Assembly: GCF_937988725.1 (NCBI RefSeq) | Contig: NZ_CALKHS010000004.1 | Coordinates: forward strand, 1 to 64,000 | DNA: 64,000 bases | Source: an uncultured Castellaniella sp. | Lineage (GTDB): Bacteria > Pseudomonadota > Gammaproteobacteria > Burkholderiales > Burkholderiaceae_B | Direction of reading: 5' to 3' | Shown: one piece after another, positions 49,995 to 62,150 of the stretch | Position numbering within the stretch: position 1 is the stretch's first letter | How the letters are laid out: every line of letters begins with the position of its first letter | Translations under genes and position numbers: made by a program | The notes under the pieces: model-generated | Told to the model about the DNA's origin: nothing | Database searches by the model: none | What the model saw: only the letters and a program-made list of their open reading frames with translations

Positions 49995-50031
49995 ACCCGG
50001 CGCGCGCAGTGTGAAGAGGGACGGCGGGCCT

Positions 50032-51047
50032 TCAGGGGTCGATCAGTTCGGTCGTCGGCTCGTCGGCCCAGCGCTCCTTGAACGTCAGGATGTCCGGCAG
50101 GCAGCGCTCGAAGGCCTCGACGAGCGCGGGCTCGAAATGGCGGCCGCTTTGCTGGCGGATGTAGGCCATGGCCTCGTCCACGGGCCAGGCGGGCTTGTAG
50201 GGGCGGATGCTGGTCAGGGCGTCGAATACGTCCACCAGGGCCACGATGCGGGCCGCCTGGGGAATGGCGAGGCCGGCCAGGCCGTGGGGATAGCCGCTGC
50301 CGTCCCACTTTTCATGGTGGTGCAGGGCGATGCTGGCCGCCAGCCGCAGCAGGCCCGACGGATGGTCGCCGATGATGCGGGCTCCGATGACGGGGTGCTG
50401 GCGCATGATGGCCCATTCGGCCTCGTCCAGTTTGCCGGGCTTGAGCAGCACGCCGTCCGGGATGCCGATCTTGCCGACGTCGTGCATGGGGGCGGCGTGC
50501 AGCAGTTCGTCGGCGGCCTCGTCGCTGTAGCCGATCTCGCGAGCCAGGCGCCAGGCGTAATGGCTGATGCGCACGATGTGCAGGCCGGTTTCGTTGTCCC
50601 GGTATTCGGCGGCCGCGCCCAGGCAGCGGATGATCTGCAGCCGGGTTTCGCGCACTTCGGTGGCCCGCACCAGGGACAGGTGCGTGCGCACGCGGGCTTG
50701 CACGATCGGCGGACTGAAGGGCTTGGCGATGTAGTCCACGGCGCCCAGTTCCAGCCCTTTCTGCTCGTCCGACGCTTCATTGAGCGCCGTGACGAAGATG
50801 ATGGGGATCGGCCGGGTGGCGTCGTCGCGTTTCAGGGCGGCGCAGACCTCGTAGCCCGACATGCCGGGCATCATGATGTCCAGCAGGATCAGGTCGGGCC
50901 GGTCCTTGGCGACCAGCGCCAGGGCCGTGGGCCCGTCCTTGGCGAACAGCAGGCGGTAATCGGCCTGCAGCGTGTGGCGCAGCACCTGCAGGTTCGTGGA
51001 TTCGTCGTCCACCAGCAGCAGGGTGCGGCGCGTGTCGGGCGATGTGC

Positions 51048-51051
<4 letters not shown>
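50032..51051 (-). CDS. HD-GYP response regulator (cyclic-di-GMP phosphodiesterase)
   Basis: A 339-residue RpfG-type protein: receiver domain (about 10-125; 'VDDESTN', 'LILLDIMMPG', 'AKPF') and HD-GYP domain (about 140-320). The catalytic signature is complete: 'HDVGKIGIPD', 'HHHEKWDGSGYPHGLAG' and 'IVALVDVFDALTSIRPYK'. It should linearise cyclic-di-GMP when its receiver is phosphorylated. Its start overlaps the end of the upstream hybrid kinase gene by four bases, so the kinase is its obvious phosphodonor. Confidence 0.92.
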
Positions 51052-54023
<2,972 letters not shown>

Positions 54024-54229
54024 GGCGCTAATAGGAGAGGGGGATGAGAGTGGGGCGGATCGCCGGTTTACGGCAGATCCGGTTGAAACTTAAAGTACCG
54101 GCTGGTCCCGTGACGCGAGACGGCGCGGGAAGCCGCGCATCCGCAAGCCTGACAGGTCGGGCGGCGCGCGGCTCGGCATGCGGTTAAACTGCCTCGGTAT
54201 TCCATTTGTAATAGATCTTGTCCGAGCCG

Positions 54230-55954
54230 ATGAATCTGCGGTCCTTGCGCGTTTCGCTGGTCTTGCCCTACGTGTTGCTGCTGGCCCTGGTCGCGGCGGC
54301 GCTGGGGGGGACGTTCTATTGGGCGGCCAGTCGCAACATCGGTCAGTTTTCCGATCAATACATGCGAGCCGTCGCCTCGCGCATCGCGCAGGCCGTGCAT
54401 TTCCACGTGCATGGCTCGGCGTCCGTCCTGGAGGCCGCCTTTCCGGAAGGGATGCCGGTGCCGTCGGACATCGCGCCGCATCTGGACGAGCTGCGCACCC
54501 GGTTCTGGGTGGCGACGTCCATGTTCACCAACCCGAACAATTACGTCTATTACGGCAACGAGGCCGGTCAAAGCATCGCGCTCAAGCGCTTGGGCGAACA
54601 GGACGCCGAATTGCGCCTGAAGCTGCGCCCGGAACTGCACCGCCTGTACTACCGCTATCACGGGATTCAGGGCAAGCCGCGCCTGATCGGGCAGGAGCCC
54701 GGGCTGCTCGATCCGCGCGAACGGGTCTGGTATCAACTGGCCCGCCAGACCAGCGTGCAGGTCTGGACGACGGTCTACATCGACTTTTCCTCGCAGGACC
54801 TGGTGGTGACTCGCGCGCGGCGCGTGCTGGGGGCCGACGGCCAGTTCCAGGGCGTGGTGGCCACCGACGTGTCGCTGCAGGAGATCAATCGCTTCATCGG
54901 CGGGCTGGACATCGGCGACCAGGGGCGCGCCTTCGTGGTGGAGCGCGACGGCAAGCTGATCGCGGCCACGGGCGCGGCGAACCTGGGCCTGAGCGTCGAC
55001 GGCAAGCCCCTGCGGATCAATGCGGCCAACAGCGACGATCCCGTCGTCCGGGCGGCCTACCAGGGCATGGCCAGGCTGGTGGGCGGGTCCCGGCCCGATT
55101 CGCGGCTGGACGACAACCGGGAATATCGCCTGATCGTGCAGGACAGCGTGGGCGACACGATCACCGTGGCGGCCCGCCGGGTGGTGGACGATGCGGGCAT
55201 GGACTGGCTGGCCGTCGTCGCCATTCCGCGCAACGCGATTTTCACCGGCATCCATCAGCAGCTCGGCATCGCCCTGGGCATCGGCCTGCTGGCCGTCCTG
55301 CTCACCATCCTGATCGGCACCCGCATCTTCGGCCGCATCGCCCATGAGGTCATTTCCCTGTCTCGGGCCGTCGACCGCATCCGTTCCGGCGATCCTTCCG
55401 TCGCCATCGCCACCCGGCGCCAGGACGAGCTGGGCGATCTGGCCCGCAACTTCAGCGCCATGCAGGTGGACCTGTTCACCGACCGCCTGACGGGGGTCGC
55501 CAGCCGCATGGCGCTCGACAGCCTGCTGGCGCGGCTGACGAGCGACCGCCGCGCGTCGCCTTTCGCGGTCCTGTTCATCGACCTGAACGAATTCAAGCCG
55601 CTCAACGATCAGTTCGGACACGACGATGGCGACCGCGCGCTGATCGAGATCGCCGGCCGGATCAAGGCTTGCCTGCGGGCGGAAGACCTGCTGGCCCGGC
55701 GCAGCGGCGACGAATTCATCGTGGTGGCGATGGGGGTGTCGTCGCCGGAGGCGCTGGACAGCCTGAAATCCAAGCTGCGGGCCCGCATCGCCGCTCCCCT
55801 GGAAACCCTGACGAACGTTCCGCCAGGCCGAGTCGTGCGCCTGGGGGCCGCCATCGGGGCGGCCTGCTGGCCCGCCGACGCCCAGGATGCCGAAGCTCTG
55901 CTGAAATCGGCCGATGAGGCCATGTATCGGGACAAGCCCGCAGGGCGGCGCTGA
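54230..55954 (+). CDS. Diguanylate cyclase with periplasmic dCache sensor
   Basis: A 574-residue membrane protein: helix (about 9-30), large periplasmic sensory region of dCache type (about 31-345), second helix (about 347-367), HAMP (about 368-420) and GGDEF domain (about 425-574). The active-site loop reads SGDEF, a functional variant. RAED five residues ahead matches the inhibitory I-site (RxxD), so the enzyme should make cyclic-di-GMP with product feedback. The start at ATG 54230 is preferred to the TTG at 54218; neither has a strong ribosome site. Divergent from the HD-GYP/kinase operon. Confidence 0.88.
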   Translation: MNLRSLRVSLVLPYVLLLALVAAALGGTFYWAASRNIGQFSDQYMRAVASRIAQAVHFHVHGSASVLEAAFPEGMPVPSDIAPHLDELRTRFWVATSMFTNPNNYVYYGNEAGQSIALKRLGEQDAELRLKLRPELHRLYYRYHGIQGKPRLIGQEPGLLDPRERVWYQLARQTSVQVWTTVYIDFSSQDLVVTRARRVLGADGQFQGVVATDVSLQEINRFIGGLDIGDQGRAFVVERDGKLIAATGAANLGLSVDGKPLRINAANSDDPVVRAAYQGMARLVGGSRPDSRLDDNREYRLIVQDSVGDTITVAARRVVDDAGMDWLAVVAIPRNAIFTGIHQQLGIALGIGLLAVLLTILIGTRIFGRIAHEVISLSRAVDRIRSGDPSVAIATRRQDELGDLARNFSAMQVDLFTDRLTGVASRMALDSLLARLTSDRRASPFAVLFIDLNEFKPLNDQFGHDDGDRALIEIAGRIKACLRAEDLLARRSGDEFIVVAMGVSSPEALDSLKSKLRARIAAPLETLTNVPPGRVVRLGAAIGAACWPADAQDAEALLKSADEAMYRDKPAGRR

Positions 55955-56099
55955 TCGGCGTCCATATTATAATTTTTTGTTATAAGCTACGCAGCTAACC
56001 CTGTGAATCGGCATGGTAAATTCTCCGCTTGAGGGATTTCGCCGCATGATCCCCGCATCCTGTTGATCCAGGATCCCGCTTTTTAAGTGACTCCGCATC

Positions 56100-57113
56100 T
56101 TGATCGATCTCGAGAACATTCGTAAAACCTTTGAATCGGCCGGCCGCTCCGTGCATGCGCTGGCCGATGTCAATCTGAACGTCCGCGAAGGCGAGGTCTT
56201 CGGCATCATCGGCCGTTCCGGCGCGGGCAAAAGCACGCTCATCCGCATGCTGAACCTGCTGGAACGCCCCACAGAAGGCGTGGTGCGCGTGGACGGCCAC
56301 GACATCACCGCGTATTCCGATGCGCAGCTGCGCGAATACCGGCGCAGCGTGGGCATGGTGTTCCAGCACTTCAACCTGCTGCGGGCCCGCACGGTCATGG
56401 ACAACGTCTGCTTTCCGCTGCGGCTGTCGGGCATGTCGCGCGCGGCCCGCGAATCGCGCGCCCGCGAAGTGCTGGCGCTGGTCGGCCTGGCGGACCAGGC
56501 GCACAAATATCCCGGCCAGCTCTCGGGCGGCCAGCAGCAGCGGGTGGGCATCGCCCGCGCCCTGGCGAGCAAGCCGCGCCTGCTGCTGTGCGACGAGGCC
56601 ACGTCCGCGCTGGACCCCGAAACCACGCAGTCCATCCTGCGCCTGCTGGGAGACATCAACCAGCGCCTGGGCCTGACCATCGTGCTGATCACGCACAGCA
56701 TGGACGTGATCCGCGCCGTCTGCGACCGGGTCGCGGTGATCGAATCCGGGCGCATCGTGGAATCCGGCCAGGTGCTGGAAGTCTTCCTGCATCCGCGGCA
56801 CGACGCCACCCGCTCTCTGCTGTCGGAAAGCGGCCTGGATGGCGGCGAAGGCTGGCGGGCCATGGCCGAAGGCCTGTCGGGCCGCCTGCTGCGCCTGAGC
56901 TTCCGGGGCGATGCCACGGGCACGCCGCTGCTCAGCCGGCTCAGCCGCGACCTGAACCTGGATCTCAGCATCCTGCAGGGTTCGGTCGGGCGCATCAAGG
57001 ACACGCCCTACGGCCAGCTGGTCGTGGCGGCGCAAGGCGCCGATGCCGACCTGGATGCGCTGGGCGGCGCCCTGGATCGGGCCGGCGTGCACTACGAGGT
57101 ATTGCGGACATGA
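56100..57113 (+). CDS. metN: Methionine ABC transporter ATPase MetN
   Basis: A 337-residue ATPase of the methionine uptake (MUT) family. 'GIIGRSGAGKSTLIR' (Walker A), 'LSGGQQQRVGIARAL' (signature), 'LLLCDEATSALDPETT' (Walker B) and 'LITHSMDVIRAVCDRVAVIESG' are intact. The C-terminal 80 residues form the NIL regulatory domain ('LLRLSFRGDATGTPLLSRL' and on), where methionine binds and inhibits. Start codon is the TTG at 56100 (MIDLENIRKTF), with no strong ribosome site. First gene of metN-metI-metQ; TATAAT-like sequence lies upstream at 55968-55973. Confidence 0.9.
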   Translation: MIDLENIRKTFESAGRSVHALADVNLNVREGEVFGIIGRSGAGKSTLIRMLNLLERPTEGVVRVDGHDITAYSDAQLREYRRSVGMVFQHFNLLRARTVMDNVCFPLRLSGMSRAARESRAREVLALVGLADQAHKYPGQLSGGQQQRVGIARALASKPRLLLCDEATSALDPETTQSILRLLGDINQRLGLTIVLITHSMDVIRAVCDRVAVIESGRIVESGQVLEVFLHPRHDATRSLLSESGLDGGEGWRAMAEGLSGRLLRLSFRGDATGTPLLSRLSRDLNLDLSILQGSVGRIKDTPYGQLVVAAQGADADLDALGGALDRAGVHYEVLRT

Positions 57114-57766
57114 TGGCCAACGTGGACTGGTGGATGATCGGCGAAGCCACGATCGACACCCTGCTGATGACGGGCTTTTCCCTGCTGTTCACCGTGCTGA
57201 TCGGCCTGCCGGTGGGCGTGCTGCTGTTCCTGACCAGCCCGGGGCAGATGATGAGCCATCGGGGCATTTATCAAAGCACGGCCTTCATCGTCAACGTGCT
57301 GCGGTCCGTGCCCTTTCTGATTCTGTTGATCGTCATGATCCCGATGTCCCGCCTGCTGGTGGGGACGGCGCTGGGGGTGCAGGGTTCGATCCCGCCGCTG
57401 GTGGCCAGCGCCGCGCCGTTCTTCGCGCGCCTGGTGGAAAACGTCTTGCGCGAGCTCGACCCCGGGGTCAGCGAAGCCTGCCGGTCCATGGGCGCGACTT
57501 CGCGCCAGACCGTGCTGTGGGCCTTGCTGCCGGAAGCCACCACCGGCATTCTGGCCGCCGTCGTCGTCACGGCGATCACGCTGGTCGGCTATTCGGCCAT
57601 GTCCGGGGTGATCGGCGGCGGCGGCCTGGGCGATCTGGCCGTGCGCTATGGCTATCAGCGCTATCAGGGCGATGTGATGGCCGTGACCGTGGTGATCCTG
57701 GTCATCATGGTGCAGGTGTTTCAGGTGCTGGGCGACCGCTGGGTGGCCCGGTTGAATCGGAAGTAG
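57110..57766 (+). CDS. metI: Methionine ABC transporter permease MetI
   Basis: A 218-residue permease with five membrane helices. 'NVLRSVPFLILLIVMIP' (about 61-77), the coupling loop 'SEACRSMGATSRQTVLWALLPEA' (about 122-144) and 'VGYSAMSGVIGGGGLGDLAVRYGYQRY' near 165 are diagnostic. Starts within the metN stop (ATGA overlap). A strong hairpin follows between metI and metQ. Confidence 0.9.
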   Translation: MMANVDWWMIGEATIDTLLMTGFSLLFTVLIGLPVGVLLFLTSPGQMMSHRGIYQSTAFIVNVLRSVPFLILLIVMIPMSRLLVGTALGVQGSIPPLVASAAPFFARLVENVLRELDPGVSEACRSMGATSRQTVLWALLPEATTGILAAVVVTAITLVGYSAMSGVIGGGGLGDLAVRYGYQRYQGDVMAVTVVILVIMVQVFQVLGDRWVARLNRK

Positions 57767-57783
57767 TCGCGTCAGGGGCGTCG

Positions 57784-57801
57784 GGCGCGCTCGTGCGCGC
57801 C
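57784..57801 (+). other. Hairpin between metI and metQ
   Basis: GGCGCGC-TCGT-GCGCGCC: a perfect 7-bp GC stem with a tetraloop in the 87-base gap between permease and binding-protein genes. No T-tract. It probably protects the upstream message or adjusts the amount of metQ relative to metNI. Confidence 0.55.
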
Positions 57802-57853
57802 GGAAGGCCCCCGATGATGATCATTCATTGTGATGTCTCAGGAGGTTCTACTC

Positions 57854-58639
57854 ATGTTCAAGAAATTCGTGCTGGCGCTGGCGCTGGCTTTGCCGCTGGC
57901 TTTCGCCGCCCCCGCCCATGCCGTCAAGCTGTCCGTCGCGGCCACTCCCGTTCCGCACGCCGAGCTGCTGGAATTCGTCAAGCCCGACCTGGCCAAGGAA
58001 GGCGTGGATCTGGACATCAAGGTCTTCACCGACTACGTGCAGCCCAACCTGCAGGTCTCTGACAAGCAGATCGACGTCAACTTCTTCCAGCACAAGCCGT
58101 ACCTGGATTCCTTCAACAAGGAACACGACACCAAGCTGGTATCGGTTGGCGCCGTGCACGTCGAACCCTTCGGCGCCTATTCGAAGAAGATCAAGGACAT
58201 CAAGGACCTGAAGGACGGCGCCCTGGTGGCCATCCCCAACGACCCGTCCAATGGCGCGCGCGCCTTGCTGCTGCTGCAGAAGCAGGGCCTGATCAAGCTG
58301 AAGGACCCCAGCAACATCCTGGCGACGGCCCGCGACGTGTCGGAAAATCCCAAGCACCTGAAGTTCCGCGAACTGGAAGCCGCCACGCTGCCGCGCGTGC
58401 TGCCTGACGTGGACGTGGCCCTGATCAACACCAACTATGCGCTGGAAGCCGGCCTGAACCCGGTGAAGGACGCGCTGTTCATCGAAGACAAGGATTCCCC
58501 CTATGCGAACCTGGTGGTGACCCGCGCCGACCGCAAGGACGATCCGGCCGTTCGCAAGCTGGTGGCGGCGCTGCAATCCGACAAGGTGCGCGACTTCATC
58601 CTGAAGCAGTACAAGGGCGCGATCGTGCCGGCGTTCTGA
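57854..58639 (+). CDS. metQ: Methionine-binding protein MetQ (NlpA family)
   Basis: A 261-residue periplasmic binding protein. Signal peptide about 1-23 ending 'AAPAHA'; no lipobox cysteine, so a soluble periplasmic form rather than a lipoprotein as in E. coli MetQ. Family markers: 'VAATPVPHAELLEFVKPDLA', 'DYVQPNLQVSDKQIDVNFFQHKPYLD' region and 'AIPNDPSNGARALLLLQKQGLI' region. The ATG at 57854 has a perfect AGGAGG site (57840-57845); an earlier in-frame ATG at 57830 is not needed. Confidence 0.92.
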   Translation: MFKKFVLALALALPLAFAAPAHAVKLSVAATPVPHAELLEFVKPDLAKEGVDLDIKVFTDYVQPNLQVSDKQIDVNFFQHKPYLDSFNKEHDTKLVSVGAVHVEPFGAYSKKIKDIKDLKDGALVAIPNDPSNGARALLLLQKQGLIKLKDPSNILATARDVSENPKHLKFRELEAATLPRVLPDVDVALINTNYALEAGLNPVKDALFIEDKDSPYANLVVTRADRKDDPAVRKLVAALQSDKVRDFILKQYKGAIVPAF

Positions 58640-58651
58640 GCCCGCTCGCGA

Positions 58652-58748
58652 TTCGGGAATCCCCTGCAAGTTCTAGGGGATTTCCCCGAAAATGACGGGA
58701 AGGCCCGGGGTGTCCGCCGTTTTTCAGGCGGGAATCCCGGGCCTTTCA
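58652..58748 (+). terminator. Tandem hairpins after metQ
   Basis: Hairpin one: 58652-58665 with 58675-58690 (one bulge), starting 12 bases after the metQ stop. Hairpin two: AAGGCCCGGG (58700-58709) with CCCGGGCCTT (58736-58745), holding an inner CCGCC/GGCGG stem, followed by TTT. Together they should end the metNIQ transcript. Confidence 0.75.
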
Positions 58749-58815
58749 GTTAAGATAGGGCCTCTGGCGCGACCGGCTGGCCGCTGAAAAATCATCCCAC
58801 AAGGAGACCCGGATC

Positions 58816-59562
58816 ATGTTGCCCAAATCCCTGAAAGCTGCCCTGCTGGGGCTGGCCTTTACCCTGGCACTGCCGACCGCCCAAGCGGCGGACAAGGTGC
58901 TGACCGTCGCAACCGACACCGCCTTCGTGCCCTTCGAATTCAAACAGGACGGCAAATACACCGGGTTCGACATCCAGCTCTGGGAAGCCATCGCCAAGCA
59001 GGCCAATCTGCAATACCGCCTGCAGCCCATGGACTTCAACGGCATCATCCCGGGCCTGCAGACGCACAACATCGACGCGGCCCTGGCCGGCATCACCATC
59101 CGTCCGGACCGCGCCAAGGTCATCGATTTCTCCGATCCCTACTATGAGTCCGGCCTGGCCATCCTGGTCTCCAAGGACAGCCCCATCAAGACCGCCAAGG
59201 ACCTGGAAAACAAGACCGTCGCCGTCAAGATCGGCACCGCCACGGTGGACTACATGAAGGCCAACGTGCCGTCGGCCAAGCTGAAGCTCTTTCCCAACAT
59301 CGACAACGCCTTCCTGGAACTGGCCACGGGCCGCGTGGACGCCGTGGTGCACGACACGCCCAACGTCCAGTACTACGCCAAGACGGCCGGCCAGGGCAAG
59401 GTCAAGGTCGTGGGCTCCCTCAAGAGCGGCGACTTCTACGGCATCGCCTTCCCGAAGGACAGCAAGCTGGTGCCCGTCGTCAACAAGGCCCTGGCCGACC
59501 TGAAGGCCGACGGCACCTACGACAAACTGTACGAGACCTGGTTCGGCAAGAAGCCCGACTAA
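58816..59562 (+). CDS. glnH: Polar amino acid (glutamine-type) ABC transporter binding protein
   Basis: A 248-residue periplasmic binding protein of the type 2 fold (SBP_bac_3). Signal peptide about 1-24 ending 'PTAQAADK'; mature part begins 'LTVATDTAFVPFEFKQDGKYTGFDIQLWEAIA' region, where 'GFDI' and 'PFEF' are characteristic. 'IDAALAGITIRPDRAKVIDFSDPYY' is the ligand hinge, and 'KIGTATVDYM' the second lobe. Closest to GlnH. First gene of a three-gene glutamine-type importer. Confidence 0.9.
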   Translation: MLPKSLKAALLGLAFTLALPTAQAADKVLTVATDTAFVPFEFKQDGKYTGFDIQLWEAIAKQANLQYRLQPMDFNGIIPGLQTHNIDAALAGITIRPDRAKVIDFSDPYYESGLAILVSKDSPIKTAKDLENKTVAVKIGTATVDYMKANVPSAKLKLFPNIDNAFLELATGRVDAVVHDTPNVQYYAKTAGQGKVKVVGSLKSGDFYGIAFPKDSKLVPVVNKALADLKADGTYDKLYETWFGKKPD

Positions 59563-59580
59563 ACCCGCCGGGAATCGATC

Positions 59581-60420
59581 GTGACGTTTGAATGGTCTGC
59601 AATCTGGGCGGCCTGGCCCGATCTGATGGCCGGCGCCTGGATGACCGTCCAGATCACGGTGCTGGGCCTGGTGGGGGGCACGATCATCGGCGGCCTGGCC
59701 GGGGTGGTCGTCACCTACGTGCCGGTGCCGGTGACGCGCCGGACGATCGCCTGGGGGGCGGTCGCCCTGGTGGCGCTGTATGTCCTGCTGCGGCTGCTGT
59801 CCTGGCTGGGCGAGGGGCCGCTGGCGGGGGTGCCGGACGCGGTCTGGTGGATCGTTCGGCTGGCCGTGCTGGCCCTGGTGGTCTGGCGCTGCCTGGCCTG
59901 GGTGCCGGTGGTCCTGTCCGTGGCGGCCCAGATCTACATCCTGGTGATGCGCGGCACCCCGATCGTGGTGCAGGTGATGTTCATCTACTTCGCCTTGCCG
60001 CTGATGGTCAATCTGCGCATCGACGGCTTTACCGCCGCCACCGTCACCCTGATGATCAACTCGGGGGCCTACATCGCGGAAATCGTGCGCGGCGGCCTGC
60101 TGTCGGTGCCCAAGGGCCTGCAGGAAGCCGGCCAGGCCATGGGGCTGCCGTTCCACAAGATACTCACCCGCATCATCGGGCCGGTGGCCTTGCGGCGCAT
60201 GATTCCCACCATGGGCAATCAGTGCATCATCAGTCTGAAGGATTCCTCCCTGTTCATCGTGATCGGCGTGGCCGAACTGACCCGCCAGGGGCAGGAGATC
60301 ATCGCCGGCAACTTCCGCGCGGTGGAAATCTGGGGGGCGGTCGCGGTGATCTACCTGATCATGACCGGCTTCATCGCCCTGGTGCTCAAATTCATTGAAC
60401 ACAGGACCCGCATCGTATGA
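59581..60420 (+). CDS. glnP: Polar amino acid ABC permease (GlnP-like) with extra membrane insert
   Basis: A 279-residue permease, about 55-60 residues longer than the usual 215-225. The extra part (about 50-110) adds two hydrophobic segments between the first helix ('MTVQITVLGLVGGTIIGGLAG') and the family block 'YILVMRGTPIVVQVMFIYFALP'. The coupling loop 'SVPKGLQEAGQAMGLPFHKI' and 'GNQCIISLKDSSLFIVIGVAEL' are normal. Start is the GTG at 59581, 18 bases after glnH; its end overlaps glnQ by four bases. Confidence 0.87.
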   Translation: MTFEWSAIWAAWPDLMAGAWMTVQITVLGLVGGTIIGGLAGVVVTYVPVPVTRRTIAWGAVALVALYVLLRLLSWLGEGPLAGVPDAVWWIVRLAVLALVVWRCLAWVPVVLSVAAQIYILVMRGTPIVVQVMFIYFALPLMVNLRIDGFTAATVTLMINSGAYIAEIVRGGLLSVPKGLQEAGQAMGLPFHKILTRIIGPVALRRMIPTMGNQCIISLKDSSLFIVIGVAELTRQGQEIIAGNFRAVEIWGAVAVIYLIMTGFIALVLKFIEHRTRIV

Positions 60421-61145
60421 GCATCGTCGAATTCAAGAACGTCACCAAGCGGTTCGGCGACAACGTCGTGCTCGACGGCATCGATCTGTCCATCGAATCG
60501 GGCGAAGTGGTCGTGGTGGTCGGGCCGTCCGGTTCGGGAAAATCCACGTTCCTGCGATGCATCAACGTGCTGGAGACCATCCAGGGCGGCGACATCGTGG
60601 TCAATGGGCACAGCGTGCTGGGCAAGAAGTCCCAGATCCTGGAACTGCGCCGCGAGGCGGGCATGGTGTTCCAGCAGTTCAACCTGTTTCCGCAGCTGAC
60701 GGCGCTGGAAAACGTCATGTTCGGCCCGATCCATACCCGGGGCACGCCCAAGGCCCTGGCGCGCCAGCAGGCCCAGGATTTGCTGAGCAAGGTCGGCCTG
60801 GCCGAACGCGCCGGCCATTATCCGGGCCAGTTGTCCGGCGGGCAGCAGCAGCGGGTGGCCATCGCCCGCGCGCTGGCCATCAAGCCCCTGCTGATGCTGT
60901 TCGACGAGCCGACATCGGCGCTGGATCCCGAACTGCGCCACGAGGTCCTGCGCGTCATGCAGGACGTGGCCGAGGAAGGCATGACCATGATCGTGGTCAC
61001 GCATGAAATGGAATTCGCCCGCAAGGTCGGCAGCCGGCTGATCTTCATGGATCAGGGCAAGATCGCCGAAGACGGCGTTCCCGAAGCGCTGCTCAGCAAT
61101 CCGCCCAGCCAGCGCCTGAAGGACTTCCTGCAGCACGTGTCCTGA
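60417..61145 (+). CDS. glnQ: Polar amino acid ABC transporter ATPase (GlnQ-like)
   Basis: A 242-residue ATPase of the polar amino acid uptake family. 'VVGPSGSGKSTFLRCIN' (Walker A), 'VFQQFNLFPQLTALENV' (Q-loop), 'LSGGQQQRVAIARAL' (signature), 'LMLFDEPTSALDPEL' (Walker B) and 'VVTHEMEFARKVGSR' (switch) are complete. Last gene of the operon; a strong terminator stands 20 bases behind it. Confidence 0.92.
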   Translation: MSIVEFKNVTKRFGDNVVLDGIDLSIESGEVVVVVGPSGSGKSTFLRCINVLETIQGGDIVVNGHSVLGKKSQILELRREAGMVFQQFNLFPQLTALENVMFGPIHTRGTPKALARQQAQDLLSKVGLAERAGHYPGQLSGGQQQRVAIARALAIKPLLMLFDEPTSALDPELRHEVLRVMQDVAEEGMTMIVVTHEMEFARKVGSRLIFMDQGKIAEDGVPEALLSNPPSQRLKDFLQHVS

Positions 61146-61165
61146 ATTTCCGCCGCATGAATGAT

Positions 61166-61189
61166 CACGGGGGCCGTCAGGCCCCCGTG
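61166..61189. terminator. Terminator between glnQ and the convergent coiled-coil gene
   Basis: CACGGGGGCC-GTCA-GGCCCCCGTG: a perfect 10-bp GC stem and tetraloop between two convergent genes. T-tracts are poor on both sides, but the stem is very stable and its position fits. Confidence 0.7.
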
Positions 61190-61211
61190 GCGTTTCGCGT
61201 GCGGCGGCCGC

Positions 61212-61934
61212 TTATCGGCGCGCCGTCGTGGTCCGCACCGTGCGGGTGGCGATGACCTTGTCCGAGCCTTCCGCCATGATCTGGACCGTGACCTGATGCA
61301 GGCGATAGGCCTTGGGCAGTTCGGTCTGGCCGCTGACGACGGTGTAGCGTCCCATGTCCAGGGCCTGCGTGCCCAGGCCCACGTAAGCCGTGTTGCCGTT
61401 GGGATAGGTGCCGATGCCGATCAGTTTGACCTCGCCCCGCAGATTAGGGACTTCGGTCTGGCCCTTGGGCGGTTCCTGGATCAGCAGGACCTGGTAATGC
61501 AGGCCGTCATCCTGCAGGACCATGTCGGCGCTGCGGATGCCGGGCGAGGTGCCGCGGGGGTCGGGGGGAATCGCGGCGATCAGGGTGGAGACGCCGGCTT
61601 CCATGTCGGCGGCGTGCTTGCGCAGCTGTTCCACCTGGGCGCTCTGGTCCTTCTGCGTGGCCAGGGCCTTGCTGAGGTCCTGGTGCAGGGCCTTGGATTC
61701 GTTGGTCAGGCGCTGGTTTTCCAGGTTGGCCGTGTTCAGGTCCATGCGCAGCTGTTCGGATTGTTCCACTGTCAGGCGCTGCGGCCCGTAGCTGCGCTGC
61801 AGGAAGAGGACGCCGCCGGCGCCCAGCACGATGCCGGTGATCAGCAGCAGCAGCCAGCGCGGGATGCCGCGGCTGCGGCGGGTGTATCCGTATGGGGTGG
61901 GCTTGAACGTAGGGCGGTTGGAACCGAAAGACAT
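61212..61934 (-). CDS. Hypothetical coiled-coil membrane protein
   Basis: A 240-residue protein: basic cytoplasmic N-terminus (about 1-26), one membrane helix (about 27-46), a coiled coil (about 55-110, heptads of Leu with Gln/Asn/Glu) and a C-terminal beta-rich domain (about 115-240) that ends in an Arg/Thr tail. The plan resembles DUF6776-type proteins of betaproteobacteria; function unknown. Start chosen at ATG 61934 with AGGAA ahead; an in-frame ATG at 61961 has none. Near murU/amgK on the same strand but separated by about 215 bases. Confidence 0.7.
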   Translation of the reverse strand: MSFGSNRPTFKPTPYGYTRRSRGIPRWLLLLITGIVLGAGGVLFLQRSYGPQRLTVEQSEQLRMDLNTANLENQRLTNESKALHQDLSKALATQKDQSAQVEQLRKHAADMEAGVSTLIAAIPPDPRGTSPGIRSADMVLQDDGLHYQVLLIQEPPKGQTEVPNLRGEVKLIGIGTYPNGNTAYVGLGTQALDMGRYTVVSGQTELPKAYRLHQVTVQIMAEGSDKVIATRTVRTTTARR

Positions 61935-62150
61935 GACGAAATTCCTGAAGCGGCAAGGCACGGCGCGGGGCGCCCAAAGTCCGTTAGCATAAACGGTTTG
62001 CCGCCGTCATTGCCGAGTGGTCTACAGACGGTTGCGAATTGCCAGAACTGGACAGAAAGCGCCGGAATCGGGGTCGGGGACCTGGGGCCCGGCCGGGACG
62101 GCGGGCAGGCCGATTCGGGCTCCAGTTTAACAGCCCGCCGCTGCCTGCGG

